A model generated the notes under the pieces. The model saw only the letters and a list, made by a program, of their open reading frames with translations. It had not been told where the DNA came from and ran no database searches. Both the position numbers and the translations under genes were made by a program. A stretch of DNA of 64,000 nt from an uncultured Kangiella sp. (GTDB lineage Bacteria; Pseudomonadota; Gammaproteobacteria; Enterobacterales; Kangiellaceae): assembly GCA_947498625.1 (NCBI GenBank), contig CANMKR010000002.1, positions 558,001 through 622,000 on the forward strand, read 5' to 3'. Below, one piece after another: positions 8,669 to 16,431 of this stretch. Positions within the stretch are counted from its first letter, which is position 1, and every line of letters starts with the position of its first letter.

Positions 8669-9391
8669 CTATGGCCGCGTAATTAGGGCTTTTTTTGCCA
8701 AAGTATCGTTGTGACTCTGTAGTAAACTTCTTAAATAATATCCAATATCGCCCACGCCTTTAAAGCCTGCATCAATCGCAGCCTTATCATCAACTGCAAG
8801 CGGAATATCGCCCATGGTAGCAAATTCTTTTAGTGAGCCATAAAAACCGATGGTCATAGCATCCCAATTTGCGCCCTGCTCTTTTCTAAAAAGTAAATTC
8901 GGTTTTCTATCAATATTGATCAAATACTGGCTCTCCATTTTCCTTTCGGTTAGCAACTCATCTTTTTTTTCTGGTAGCGCCACAAACATTTCAATATGAA
9001 ATAATTTATTGGCTTTATACCACTTTTCGAAAAGATTATTGTCAGGCCCTTGCATATAAGTAGATTCTAAAAAATTAATATCAGAACCTAAGTCTTTATA
9101 GAACCTACTAAGCATAGAATAATTGTCATCACTGTGCAGTTTTTGATAAGAAACCACTGGCCACACGATCATCAAATCCCAATGATCGCCTTGACTATGC
9201 CTCATTAAATAAGGCGCGCTAAACTTTTCATCTTGATAACTTTTTGCGCTAGAAATCACAGACTCAAGCTTTCCAGGCGTTGCTCTTACCAAGTCCACTC
9301 GATATAGAAAATCAGTGGCATTATGGGGTAACTCTTTTGCGATTAAGTTAATGCTAAAAAACAGTGAAATGATTAAGATTATTTTTTTCAT
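8669..9391 (-). CDS. exported protein with two similar halves
   Basis: The 240-residue protein begins with a Sec signal peptide (MKKIILIISLFFSINLIAK). I do not recognise a named family. The mature part looks duplicated: a block with HSQGDHWDLMIVW near residue 65 is echoed by KEQGANWDAMTIG near residue 167, each preceded by a helix-forming segment and followed by a tyrosine- or phenylalanine-containing turn. That spacing recalls two dimeric alpha/beta-barrel (NIPSNAP/ABM-like) units in one chain. It is convergent with the upstream gene and divergent from ggt. Confidence 0.55.
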   Translation of the reverse strand: MKKIILIISLFFSINLIAKELPHNATDFLYRVDLVRATPGKLESVISSAKSYQDEKFSAPYLMRHSQGDHWDLMIVWPVVSYQKLHSDDNYSMLSRFYKDLGSDINFLESTYMQGPDNNLFEKWYKANKLFHIEMFVALPEKKDELLTERKMESQYLINIDRKPNLLFRKEQGANWDAMTIGFYGSLKEFATMGDIPLAVDDKAAIDAGFKGVGDIGYYLRSLLQSHNDTLAKKALITRP

Positions 9392-9479
9392 ACTAAACTC
9401 ACAGCCGATAGATTATTTTTTGATTGTACAAAGAACAGCTCAATTTGCTAGAGTAATTTAAAAATCAATGGGGATAATC

Positions 9480-11219
9480 ATGCGTAAAATCATAAAACCA
9501 CTCCTTGTTAGAGCAATCAGTCTTAGCGCAATAAGTATGTTCAGCTTATCTGCTATTGCAGCTGATCGAATCACCGGGCATCCTGAAGCCACTCGCTCTG
9601 AAGTCATAGCTGCCAATGCTATGGCGGCTACCAGCCAACCCTTGGCGACACAAATTGCCTTAGACATTATGAAAGCTGGTGGTAATGCCATAGATGCTGC
9701 TATCGCTGCAAATGCGGCATTAGGATTAATGGAGCCTACTGGCTGTGGTATTGGTGGCGATTTATATGCCATTGTCTGGGAAGCAAAATCTCAAAAACTA
9801 CACGGCTTGAATGCTTCAGGTCGATCGCCAATGGGCTTAAGCCATGCGCAGTTGTCTAAAGAAATTGCTAAATTAGGCAGAGAAGATATTCCTGCTTACG
9901 GCGTACTACCCATCTCTGTTCCTGGCGCGGTAGATGGCTGGTTTGAACTGCATAATAAATTTGGCAAGTTGCCCATGGATAAAATTTTGCAGCCATCCAT
10001 ATCCTATGCAGAGAACGGCTTCCCAGTCTCTGAATTAATTGCTTACTACTGGAATCTAAGTGTTCCTCGCTTGAGTCCACAAGTAGGCTCATTTAAAAAC
10101 ACCTTTACCTTAAATGGTAAAGCTCCGCAGAAAGGTCAAATATTTAAAAATCACGAGCTTGCAAACACCTATAAATTATTAGCTAAAAAAGGTCGTGATA
10201 TTTTTTATAAAGGCTTAATCGCCAATCAAATAGATAGGTTCATGCAAAGCAATGGCGGTTATTTACGGTATGAGGATATGGCTGCCCACACTTCCACTTG
10301 GGTTGAACCACTAGGTGTTGAATACAAAGGCCATACTCTTTGGGAACTACCCCCTAACGGTCAAGGAATAGCAGCATTACAAATGCTACAAATATTAAAA
10401 AACTTTGATTTGAAATCTATGGGCTTTAATTCGCCCGAGTCTTTGCACACTATGATCGAAGCAAAAAAGTTAGCTTTTGAAGACAGAGCAAAATTTTATG
10501 CTGATATGGATTTTTCTGAACAACCTATCAAGCAACTGATCTCAAAAAAATATGGCAAAGAACGTGCGAAGTTGATTGGTGAGCGCGCCGCTAGACGGGT
10601 AGAAGCCGGTAATAAAAACCTGTTAGAAGGCGATACTATTTATCTGACGACTGCTGACTCTGAAGGTAATATGGTTTCTCTTATTCAAAGTAATTACCGC
10701 GGTATGGGCTCAGGTGTTGTGGTACCTGGTCTTGGTTTTGGCTTTCAAGATCGCGGACAACTTTTCTCGATGGATAAAACTCATGCCAATGCTTATGAAC
10801 CAGGGAAAAGACCGTTCCAAACCATTATCCCGGCATTTGTTACCAAAGACGGTAAGCCTTTTATGAGTTACGGCGTTATGGGTGGCGCAATGCAGCCACA
10901 AGGTCATGTGCAAGTATTAGTGAATATGTTGGACTATGGCATGGGCTTGCAAGAAGCTGGCGATGTTGCGCGTTGGCAACATCTTGGCTCAACTGAACCC
11001 ACGGAATCTCAAGCTAAGTATTTAGTTGATGGCGGCCATGTCGAGTTGGAGTCGACCGTTCCCCAAGCAACGGTCAGAGCTTTAAAACAGTTAGGGCATG
11101 ACATCCGTGCAGGTAATGGCGGTTTCGGCGGCTACCAGGCCATTATGTGGGATCAAAAGAACAAAGTGTATTATGGTGCATCCGAATCTCGTAAAGATGG
11201 ACAAGCTGCTGGCTATTGA
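9480..11219 (+). CDS. ggt: gamma-glutamyltransferase
   Basis: Gamma-glutamyltransferase hydrolyses or transfers the gamma-glutamyl group of glutathione in the periplasm and matures by self-cleavage before a catalytic threonine. The 579-residue product has a signal peptide (about 25 residues), the GGNAIDAAIA block, GCGIGGD, and the processing site GDTIYLTTAD, with Thr386 as the predicted new N-terminus. The substrate loop GMGSG-VVVPGLGF follows. I prefer ATG 9480 over ATG 9468 because GGGGAT sits 4-9 bases before the later one. It ends flush against alkB on the other strand inside a shared hairpin. Confidence 0.93.
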   Translation: MRKIIKPLLVRAISLSAISMFSLSAIAADRITGHPEATRSEVIAANAMAATSQPLATQIALDIMKAGGNAIDAAIAANAALGLMEPTGCGIGGDLYAIVWEAKSQKLHGLNASGRSPMGLSHAQLSKEIAKLGREDIPAYGVLPISVPGAVDGWFELHNKFGKLPMDKILQPSISYAENGFPVSELIAYYWNLSVPRLSPQVGSFKNTFTLNGKAPQKGQIFKNHELANTYKLLAKKGRDIFYKGLIANQIDRFMQSNGGYLRYEDMAAHTSTWVEPLGVEYKGHTLWELPPNGQGIAALQMLQILKNFDLKSMGFNSPESLHTMIEAKKLAFEDRAKFYADMDFSEQPIKQLISKKYGKERAKLIGERAARRVEAGNKNLLEGDTIYLTTADSEGNMVSLIQSNYRGMGSGVVVPGLGFGFQDRGQLFSMDKTHANAYEPGKRPFQTIIPAFVTKDGKPFMSYGVMGGAMQPQGHVQVLVNMLDYGMGLQEAGDVARWQHLGSTEPTESQAKYLVDGGHVELESTVPQATVRALKQLGHDIRAGNGGFGGYQAIMWDQKNKVYYGASESRKDGQAAGY

Positions 11220-11228
11220 TTAGCCAGC
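11208..11228. terminator. hairpin spanning both stop codons of ggt and alkB
   Basis: GCTGGCTA-TTGAT-TAGCCAGC is a perfect 8-base inverted repeat. The ggt stop (11217-11219) and the alkB stop (11220-11222 on the minus strand) both fall in its centre. No run of T follows on either side, so it is not a classical intrinsic terminator, but it could block or stabilise both convergent mRNAs. Confidence 0.5.
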
Positions 11229-12335
11229 GTCTACCTCGCCGTTCCCATTTTCTGACTTCAAATAATATTTATCCACTATAGGGTTCATGATCTTTTTCCA
11301 TAAAGGCGGAAACAAAGCCAATAAAACCATAGTCGCATAGCCAGCAGGCAGCTGTGGGCTATCATCATAATGCCTCAAGACTTGGTATCGCCTTCTAGGA
11401 AAAGCGTGATGATCCGAGTGCCTTTGCAAATGAAGCAATAAAATATTCGTTAAAAAATAATTAGAATTCCAAGAATGATGATGGGTCACTCTTTCATAAC
11501 GACCATTGGATTGTTGATTTCTGCGCAATCCATAGTGCTCGATATAATTAATAATTTCTAATAACGTAAAGGCGACAAAACTTTGACCAATAAAAAAAAC
11601 AGCGCCCAGCCATCCAAAAAGTAAAGTTAATATCAATAACCACAACAAACTAAAGCCATACCAAATAAAAAGCTCGTTAGAATAGTGCCAAGCAGATTTA
11701 CCCTCTCTATTCAAAACCTTTTTCTCAAGACGCCAAGCATTCACCAAATTATGAAAATACGCTCTTGGCAAGAAATGATAGAGAGACTGATTGTACTTGG
11801 CTGAAGAAGCATCTTTTGGCGTAGATACATCGACATGATGGCCTCTGACGTGTTCAATTTTAAAACCGCCATAAGTCACTAAACTCAGCAATAAGCCACC
11901 ACTATTTTTTTCAATAGATTCATTTTTGTGAATAAGCTCATGGGCGACATTAATTGAAATAACGCCGCCGATAATACCTGTATTTATAATCCAGCCAATT
12001 TTTCCAACGAGCCCCAATTCTTCATTCACAAACTGCTGCGCACCGAAATAGACAACCACAATCATCAAGGGAAAACAGCTTAGGCTGATCACTTTATAAA
12101 AGATTTGCTCAGAAATATCTTTGGTATCATCGACTGGGATATTTAAGGAATCTTTACCTAAAGCTGCATCTAAAACAGGAATTAGCACAAAAAAATAAAG
12201 TAAAGCAAAATAAGGTGCCAGCTCATTCAAACCATCAAAGCCCGCCAGCCAAAAAGAAATGAACGGCACTAGCAAAGTAGAATAAAACAGAATGAATGAA
12301 TACTTTTTTAGTCGAATTTTAGTTTGAATGGTCAT
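11220..12335 (-). CDS. alkB: AlkB-type alkane 1-monooxygenase / membrane fatty acid hydroxylase
   Basis: AlkB is an integral-membrane di-iron enzyme that oxidises terminal methyl groups of medium-chain alkanes using rubredoxin electrons. The histidine boxes are present in order: HELIHK, HVRGHH and LQRHSDHHA, along with the AlkB-specific NYIEHYGL segment. Four to six membrane helices surround them. The start is uncertain. I use ATG 12335, giving 371 residues (MTIQTK...); a TTG at 12362 would overlap the upstream lipoprotein gene by 14 bases. No rubredoxin gene is visible nearby, so the electron donor must be elsewhere. Confidence 0.87.
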   Translation of the reverse strand: MTIQTKIRLKKYSFILFYSTLLVPFISFWLAGFDGLNELAPYFALLYFFVLIPVLDAALGKDSLNIPVDDTKDISEQIFYKVISLSCFPLMIVVVYFGAQQFVNEELGLVGKIGWIINTGIIGGVISINVAHELIHKNESIEKNSGGLLLSLVTYGGFKIEHVRGHHVDVSTPKDASSAKYNQSLYHFLPRAYFHNLVNAWRLEKKVLNREGKSAWHYSNELFIWYGFSLLWLLILTLLFGWLGAVFFIGQSFVAFTLLEIINYIEHYGLRRNQQSNGRYERVTHHHSWNSNYFLTNILLLHLQRHSDHHAFPRRRYQVLRHYDDSPQLPAGYATMVLLALFPPLWKKIMNPIVDKYYLKSENGNGEVDAG

Positions 12336-12348
12336 AATTAATCTGCGT

Positions 12349-12993
12349 TTACTTTCTATCAAAAATATAAGCGCCCTTCACAGCTCCCCATACTTGTTTA
12401 TCATTAGCATCAAAACCTTGATCCCAACTTTCAATCTTATCGTCTGTCACAGTAACAATTGAAGTTGCATAAGCTGCACCGCGCAAATTACTCTTACAGG
12501 ATTTTTTGTCAGTAGACCCTGAATATTGATTACCGTCGTACTTTAAAAATACCGAGCAACCTTCTCGCTCCACCAAATCATCTGGACCAATGGAATTAAA
12601 TAATTCTTTATTGTCTTGCCCACCGATGAACTTTTTAGGCTCTTTTAAACTGTAGACTTTGCTCTCAAAATTATTTACCGTTATTTGAGTCACCTGATAA
12701 ACCCTTTGTCGATAAGGTCTATCTAAAGATTTCGATACAGCCTGTTCCACGTAAAGCCATACCCCATCTTTTCTATCTTGCCATATGGGATGCATCTCAA
12801 GATTAATATCGAAATATTCTTCATCTGCTAATGATTGCTTTTTACTATTAAAACTACCTGACATCCAATCCGTTAATTGATTTAAGGTATTATTATGATT
12901 TAAGGTATTATTCCCAGATTTGATGACCGCTGCACATGCGGTTAAGCAGACAAAAAACGCTAGCACTGCGCCAAATTTTAATCGATTAATCAT
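12349..12993 (-). CDS. CpcT/CpeT-like lipoprotein
   Basis: The 214-residue protein has a lipoprotein signal (FFVCLTAC, Cys about residue 20). Its mature part follows the CpcT/CpeT chromophore-lyase family pattern: the GSFNSKKQ start, PIWQDRKDGVWLYVEQ, PYRQRVY, a GCSVFL strand, SNLRGAAYATS and a final SWDQGFDANDKQVWG. In cyanobacteria these proteins attach bilins to phycobiliproteins. Here, without phycobilisomes, some other hydrophobic ligand is likely. A short in-frame duplication (NNTLN-H-NNTLN) follows the signal peptide. It is transcribed into alkB with only a short gap. Confidence 0.8.
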   Translation of the reverse strand: MINRLKFGAVLAFFVCLTACAAVIKSGNNTLNHNNTLNQLTDWMSGSFNSKKQSLADEEYFDINLEMHPIWQDRKDGVWLYVEQAVSKSLDRPYRQRVYQVTQITVNNFESKVYSLKEPKKFIGGQDNKELFNSIGPDDLVEREGCSVFLKYDGNQYSGSTDKKSCKSNLRGAAYATSIVTVTDDKIESWDQGFDANDKQVWGAVKGAYIFDRK

Positions 12994-13286
12994 TATACTC
13001 CTTGGTTTTTAACTGTATTTTTGAAATACGCTTCATCATATTTATGTGAATATAATAACCGTAAGGCATTGAATTTAATAGAACCTAGCTAACAGAAAAA
13101 TAAATCACACCTTTTTCACATCAGTCATTCTACATTAGTATTCAAGCAAACAATTCTGTCAATACCCCGACGTTTGCTTATATTGTTTTCATGGATGATG
13201 ACATACCCCAACTGTTGTAATTGTAAAGCGCCTATTTGGCGCTTGTTTTTTAAGTGGCTTTGGAGGAATACCCTTAACTTGATGTT
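12994..13286. other. intergenic region, no gene found
   Basis: This divergent gap of 293 bases between the CpcT-like gene and the SDR gene is AT-rich. The only clear structure is the terminator-like hairpin at 13225-13252. GGAGG at 13262-13266 is a good ribosome site in form but lies 20 bases before the SDR ATG, with no in-frame start closer to it. Confidence 0.5.
13225..13252 (+). terminator. orphan terminator-like hairpin in a leader
   Basis: AAAGCGCC-TATTT-GGCGCTT followed by GTTTTTT is a textbook intrinsic terminator on the plus strand, but no plus-strand gene ends before it; the nearest annotated neighbour upstream is divergent. It may end a small RNA or act as an attenuator ahead of the SDR gene. 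Confidence 0.65.
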
Positions 13287-14003
13287 ATGAACAACTATTT
13301 GATATTTGGTGCCAGTGGTGCAATCGGGCAAGCTATCGCAAATCAATGTCTAACGAATGGACATCAAGTACACCAGGTTTTTAGGGGTAGTAACTTTAAA
13401 CATGAAATTACTAGTCCTAATTGCCATACATATTACTTAGATGTTTACAACGAACGAGACTTGCTTCAGCTAGCCGCTACCTTAAAAGAGCATCAGATTA
13501 ACCGCATCATTAACTGTGCAGGCATTCTTCATACAAAAGACTTTTCACCTGAAAAAACAATTACTCAACTAGAACCAAGTGCATTTATCGAAATCATCAA
13601 AACCAATACCCTACTAACTGCATTAATTGCAAAACACTTGATACCATTACTAGACAAGAATACAGAGTCGGTATTTGCAGTTTTGTCTGCTCGAATAGGA
13701 AGTATTTCTGACAATCAGCTAGGTGGCTGGTATTCTTATCGTGCGAGCAAGGCGGCTTTAAATCAGATCTTAAAAACCTTGTCGATTGAGTTTAAATTTA
13801 AAAAACCTAACGCCGCATTTGTCGCCCTCCATCCTGGCACAACCGATTCTAATTTATCAAAGCCTTTTCAAAAGAAGATTCCAGCGGAGCAATTATTCAC
13901 AGCGAAATTTGTCGCAGAGTGTTTGCTAAACATAGTAGAGACGATTCAACCAGAAAACTCTGGCTCATTCTATGCTTGGGATGGCTCAACCATTGAGTGG
14001 TAG
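13287..14003 (+). CDS. short-chain dehydrogenase/reductase
   Basis: The 238-residue protein has the SDR cofactor loop at its start (FGASGAIGQAI), the NCAG segment near residue 77 and the YxxxK pair in YSYRASKAAL near residue 155, with a serine (LSARIG) about a dozen residues earlier. The end (FYAWDGSTIEW) matches C-factor-like small SDRs. Substrate unknown. Its ATG lacks a well-placed ribosome site, as described for the upstream gap. It is followed 63 bases later by the second 178-residue membrane protein, so the two may share a transcript. Confidence 0.85.
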   Translation: MNNYLIFGASGAIGQAIANQCLTNGHQVHQVFRGSNFKHEITSPNCHTYYLDVYNERDLLQLAATLKEHQINRIINCAGILHTKDFSPEKTITQLEPSAFIEIIKTNTLLTALIAKHLIPLLDKNTESVFAVLSARIGSISDNQLGGWYSYRASKAALNQILKTLSIEFKFKKPNAAFVALHPGTTDSNLSKPFQKKIPAEQLFTAKFVAECLLNIVETIQPENSGSFYAWDGSTIEW

Positions 14004-14066
14004 CCTAACAGCATTTTCACAGTACATTTGCTAGCTTGTAGTTACATATTAGCTAGGAGAACAATC

Positions 14067-14603
14067 ATGAGTAGAATATTATTCAAAGTGAAAGACATGG
14101 CTAGCTTGCAGAATTGTTATGATTATTTAAAGCAGCAAGGGCTAAAAGAAAAACACTTACACATAGTCAGCAATAAACAGGGGAAAATCCTTAGGCGAGG
14201 CTTAAACTCTGCTAACTTTTGGTACAAAACCAATGTTCTCAACGGCGCTCTGAAAGGCTTTGCTACAGGTCTTTTACTAGGACTTATTGTGTCTTATTCT
14301 CTATTACAAATGCAGGCGCTAGATGGCTTATACGGTACTTTCGGTTTTATCTGCACAACAATGGTTCTTACTGGTTTTGGCACTTGGATGGGCGGTCTAT
14401 TAGGACTCGAATCCATTAACCATAAACTCAAACCATTTCATGACAAAATTGAAAATGGTAACCATCTGTTGATGATTGATTTGAAAGCATATGATGTAGA
14501 AGCCTACACTCTTAATATTAGTCAACGTTTCCCAAGTTTAGAACTGCTGAGTGTAGATGTTGAAACAGTGATACCCTTCGAATTTATGAAAACTACACAT
14601 TAA
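14067..14603 (+). CDS. 178-residue membrane protein, paralogue 2
   Basis: The start at ATG 14067 is supported by AGGAGA six bases upstream; the longer reading from 14028 is not. Like its paralogue at 8051, it is exactly 178 residues, with two central Gly-rich membrane helices and soluble ends. Shared blocks include GKILRRGLNSANFWYKTN, TGFGTWMGGLLGLES-NH and the VETVIPFEF end. The loops between helices differ more. The duplication within 6 kb suggests an old local copy event with SDR, alkB and ggt genes between. Family not identified with certainty. Confidence 0.7.
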   Translation: MSRILFKVKDMASLQNCYDYLKQQGLKEKHLHIVSNKQGKILRRGLNSANFWYKTNVLNGALKGFATGLLLGLIVSYSLLQMQALDGLYGTFGFICTTMVLTGFGTWMGGLLGLESINHKLKPFHDKIENGNHLLMIDLKAYDVEAYTLNISQRFPSLELLSVDVETVIPFEFMKTTH

Positions 14604-14630
14604 AAAAAGCACCTCAAGGTGCTTTTTTTA
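14602..14630 (+). terminator. bidirectional intrinsic terminator
   Basis: AAAAAAAGCACCTCAAGGTGCTTTTTTT overlaps the stop region of the preceding gene. The GCACC/GGTGC stem is flanked by A and T runs, so it can serve both the plus-strand gene and the convergent ohr gene. Confidence 0.9.
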
Positions 14631-14645
14631 GAGAGAATCGACAAG

Positions 14646-15074
14646 TCATAATACAGCTAGCTTAACGTCAATATTGTTTCTGGTAGCATTTGAATAAGGA
14701 CAAACCTCATGCGCCTTATGAACTAACTCTTCCGCTTGCTTCATATCTAAATCTGGCACACTGACTGTTAGGGAAACCGTTAAGCCAAAACCACCTGCAT
14801 CTCGTGGACCAATACCCACTTCAGCAGTAACTGTTGTATCACCAGAAACTTTTAGCTCAGGGTGTTTTGATTGTACAAATTTCATAGCGCCTATAAAACA
14901 AGCAGCATAGCCTGCAGCAAAAAGTTGTTCGGGGTTATTCCCTTCGCCACCTGCACCGCCTAACTCTTTGGGTGTAGACATAATGATTGAAAAAGAATCA
15001 TCTAAAGTTCGAGCGGTACCATCACGACCACCGGTGGCAATTGCCGTGGTGGTATACTTTACATCGACTGACAT
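14646..15074 (-). CDS. ohr: organic hydroperoxide resistance protein
   Basis: Ohr reduces organic hydroperoxides with a reactive cysteine pair, using lipoylated proteins as donor. The 142-residue length is typical. The peroxidatic Cys59 is in AAGYAACF and the resolving Cys125 in HEVCPYSNATR; Glu49 in NPEQLFAAG and an early arginine complete the expected site. The Gly-rich GGAGGEGNNPEQ segment marks Ohr rather than OsmC. It is transcribed alone and ends at the shared terminator near 14630. No OhrR gene is next to it. Confidence 0.93.
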   Translation of the reverse strand: MSVDVKYTTTAIATGGRDGTARTLDDSFSIIMSTPKELGGAGGEGNNPEQLFAAGYAACFIGAMKFVQSKHPELKVSGDTTVTAEVGIGPRDAGGFGLTVSLTVSVPDLDMKQAEELVHKAHEVCPYSNATRNNIDVKLAVL

Positions 15075-15168
15075 AATTTATCCTTTAGTTAATAGTCTTC
15101 ATTACCATACTAGAGATTAAATCCTAAAATTCAATCAGAAGTATCAAGCTTTATATACAATAGTACTT

Positions 15169-16254
15169 TTATTTAGGGGTATAGGTGTTGTTATGTGGAA
15201 AATACTCAAGATAAGGCAATAAGTATTCTGCCGCAAAAACTTTCTTGAAAAACCGCTTTAAAGTAGCGTTTTTATTAGCTGATGCTGCATTAAAATACGA
15301 ATGACTGCTGCCAACACCTTTCATATCAGTAAAATTAATATAGTAAGCATTCCCAGCATTTAACTTTCTTAAATAATGACCCAACCTTTCTCTTTGTTCA
15401 TCTCCAGGCTTTCTACGCGACCATGAAAGCGCATAATCCTTTTCATTGATCAATACATAGACCCCTTTGCGTGCTCTAATGGACTCCACCCACAAACGGT
15501 GATCTAAATTATTGGTATCAGCCGCAGCCAAAATCACATTATCAAAGATTAATTTTCTCGACTCAGCCAAACTACTAGTTAGCGCATGTTTAAACACATA
15601 ATTCCCCATGCTATGGCATAAAAGCGAAACATTAAGATTGCACTCTTTCTCAAGTAACTTAGCTAATAACTCACGTTGTTTAGTAGGGTTATCTGGATGG
15701 CGCTTTGTTGCTTTAATAGATAACTCGCGACGAGCAGCTTCCGTTAGCAACTGATAATAATGCCCTACACTATCAATAAAACGATTTAAAGCATCCTCAG
15801 AGGCTCTAGCATCACGCTTATCAGCAAGGTAAGACATACTGCCTGATAAGGCACCACCACCATTAGCCGGCCAGGTAAAAGGAATAACAATTAGATTATA
15901 AAGTCGCTCTAATTCACGTGCTGTATCATAAACATCTTTAACATCATTATTATAACCATGCACAAAAATCAGTATGTTTTTACATTCTTTTCTAGCTTCT
16001 GCAAAAGTATCGCAAGCTATTTGCAAGGGAACATAGTGAGATTCAGACTCATCGATATCTAAGTTAAATTTAGCTTTTAGATGTTTAACGGACTTAGGTG
16101 GAACCAGATCCTGTAAAATCGTTACCTTAAGCTTTCTAACGCCAGTAACTTCAACAGCGGTCAGTTCATTTGGTCCTAAATGATTAGTGTGCTTCGAAAA
16201 TTTATTGAAATCTTGCTTAGAGGATTCCATTTGTCGGTTGGTAATAAAGTACAT
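15169..16254 (-). CDS. DUF900 alpha/beta hydrolase
   Basis: The 361-residue protein belongs to the DUF900 group of serine hydrolases. The oxyanion-side strand reads ILIFVHGYNND. The nucleophile elbow is CHSMGN (serine nucleophile, with cysteine replacing the usual first glycine). A late GSSHSYF may carry the catalytic histidine. I set the start at ATG 16254 (MYFITNR) because AAAGGA precedes it by about 8 bases. No signal peptide is seen, so it is probably cytoplasmic. It is divergent from the cytolysin-like gene; whether that matters is unknown. Confidence 0.75.
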   Translation of the reverse strand: MYFITNRQMESSKQDFNKFSKHTNHLGPNELTAVEVTGVRKLKVTILQDLVPPKSVKHLKAKFNLDIDESESHYVPLQIACDTFAEARKECKNILIFVHGYNNDVKDVYDTARELERLYNLIVIPFTWPANGGGALSGSMSYLADKRDARASEDALNRFIDSVGHYYQLLTEAARRELSIKATKRHPDNPTKQRELLAKLLEKECNLNVSLLCHSMGNYVFKHALTSSLAESRKLIFDNVILAAADTNNLDHRLWVESIRARKGVYVLINEKDYALSWSRRKPGDEQRERLGHYLRKLNAGNAYYINFTDMKGVGSSHSYFNAASANKNATLKRFFKKVFAAEYLLPYLEYFPHNNTYTPK

Positions 16255-16431
16255 ACTTTCGTCCTTTGAAAATACTAATATCAACAATATATCAAATTGA
16301 TTTAATTTTAAGTGTGACCTTGTTCAATGCAAATTTGACTTATTGAAATGATGAAGTTGAGACTTATCAAATATTTATATTTAATCATTTATGATAGCTT
16401 TGGCTTGAACTGTTATACAAGGAGCTGTTAA

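Noticed and set aside
11220-12335. Membrane fatty acid desaturase instead of AlkB
   Set aside because: Histidine-box spacing and the NYIEHYGL segment are those of AlkB; a desaturase would lack that segment. Substrate range remains open.
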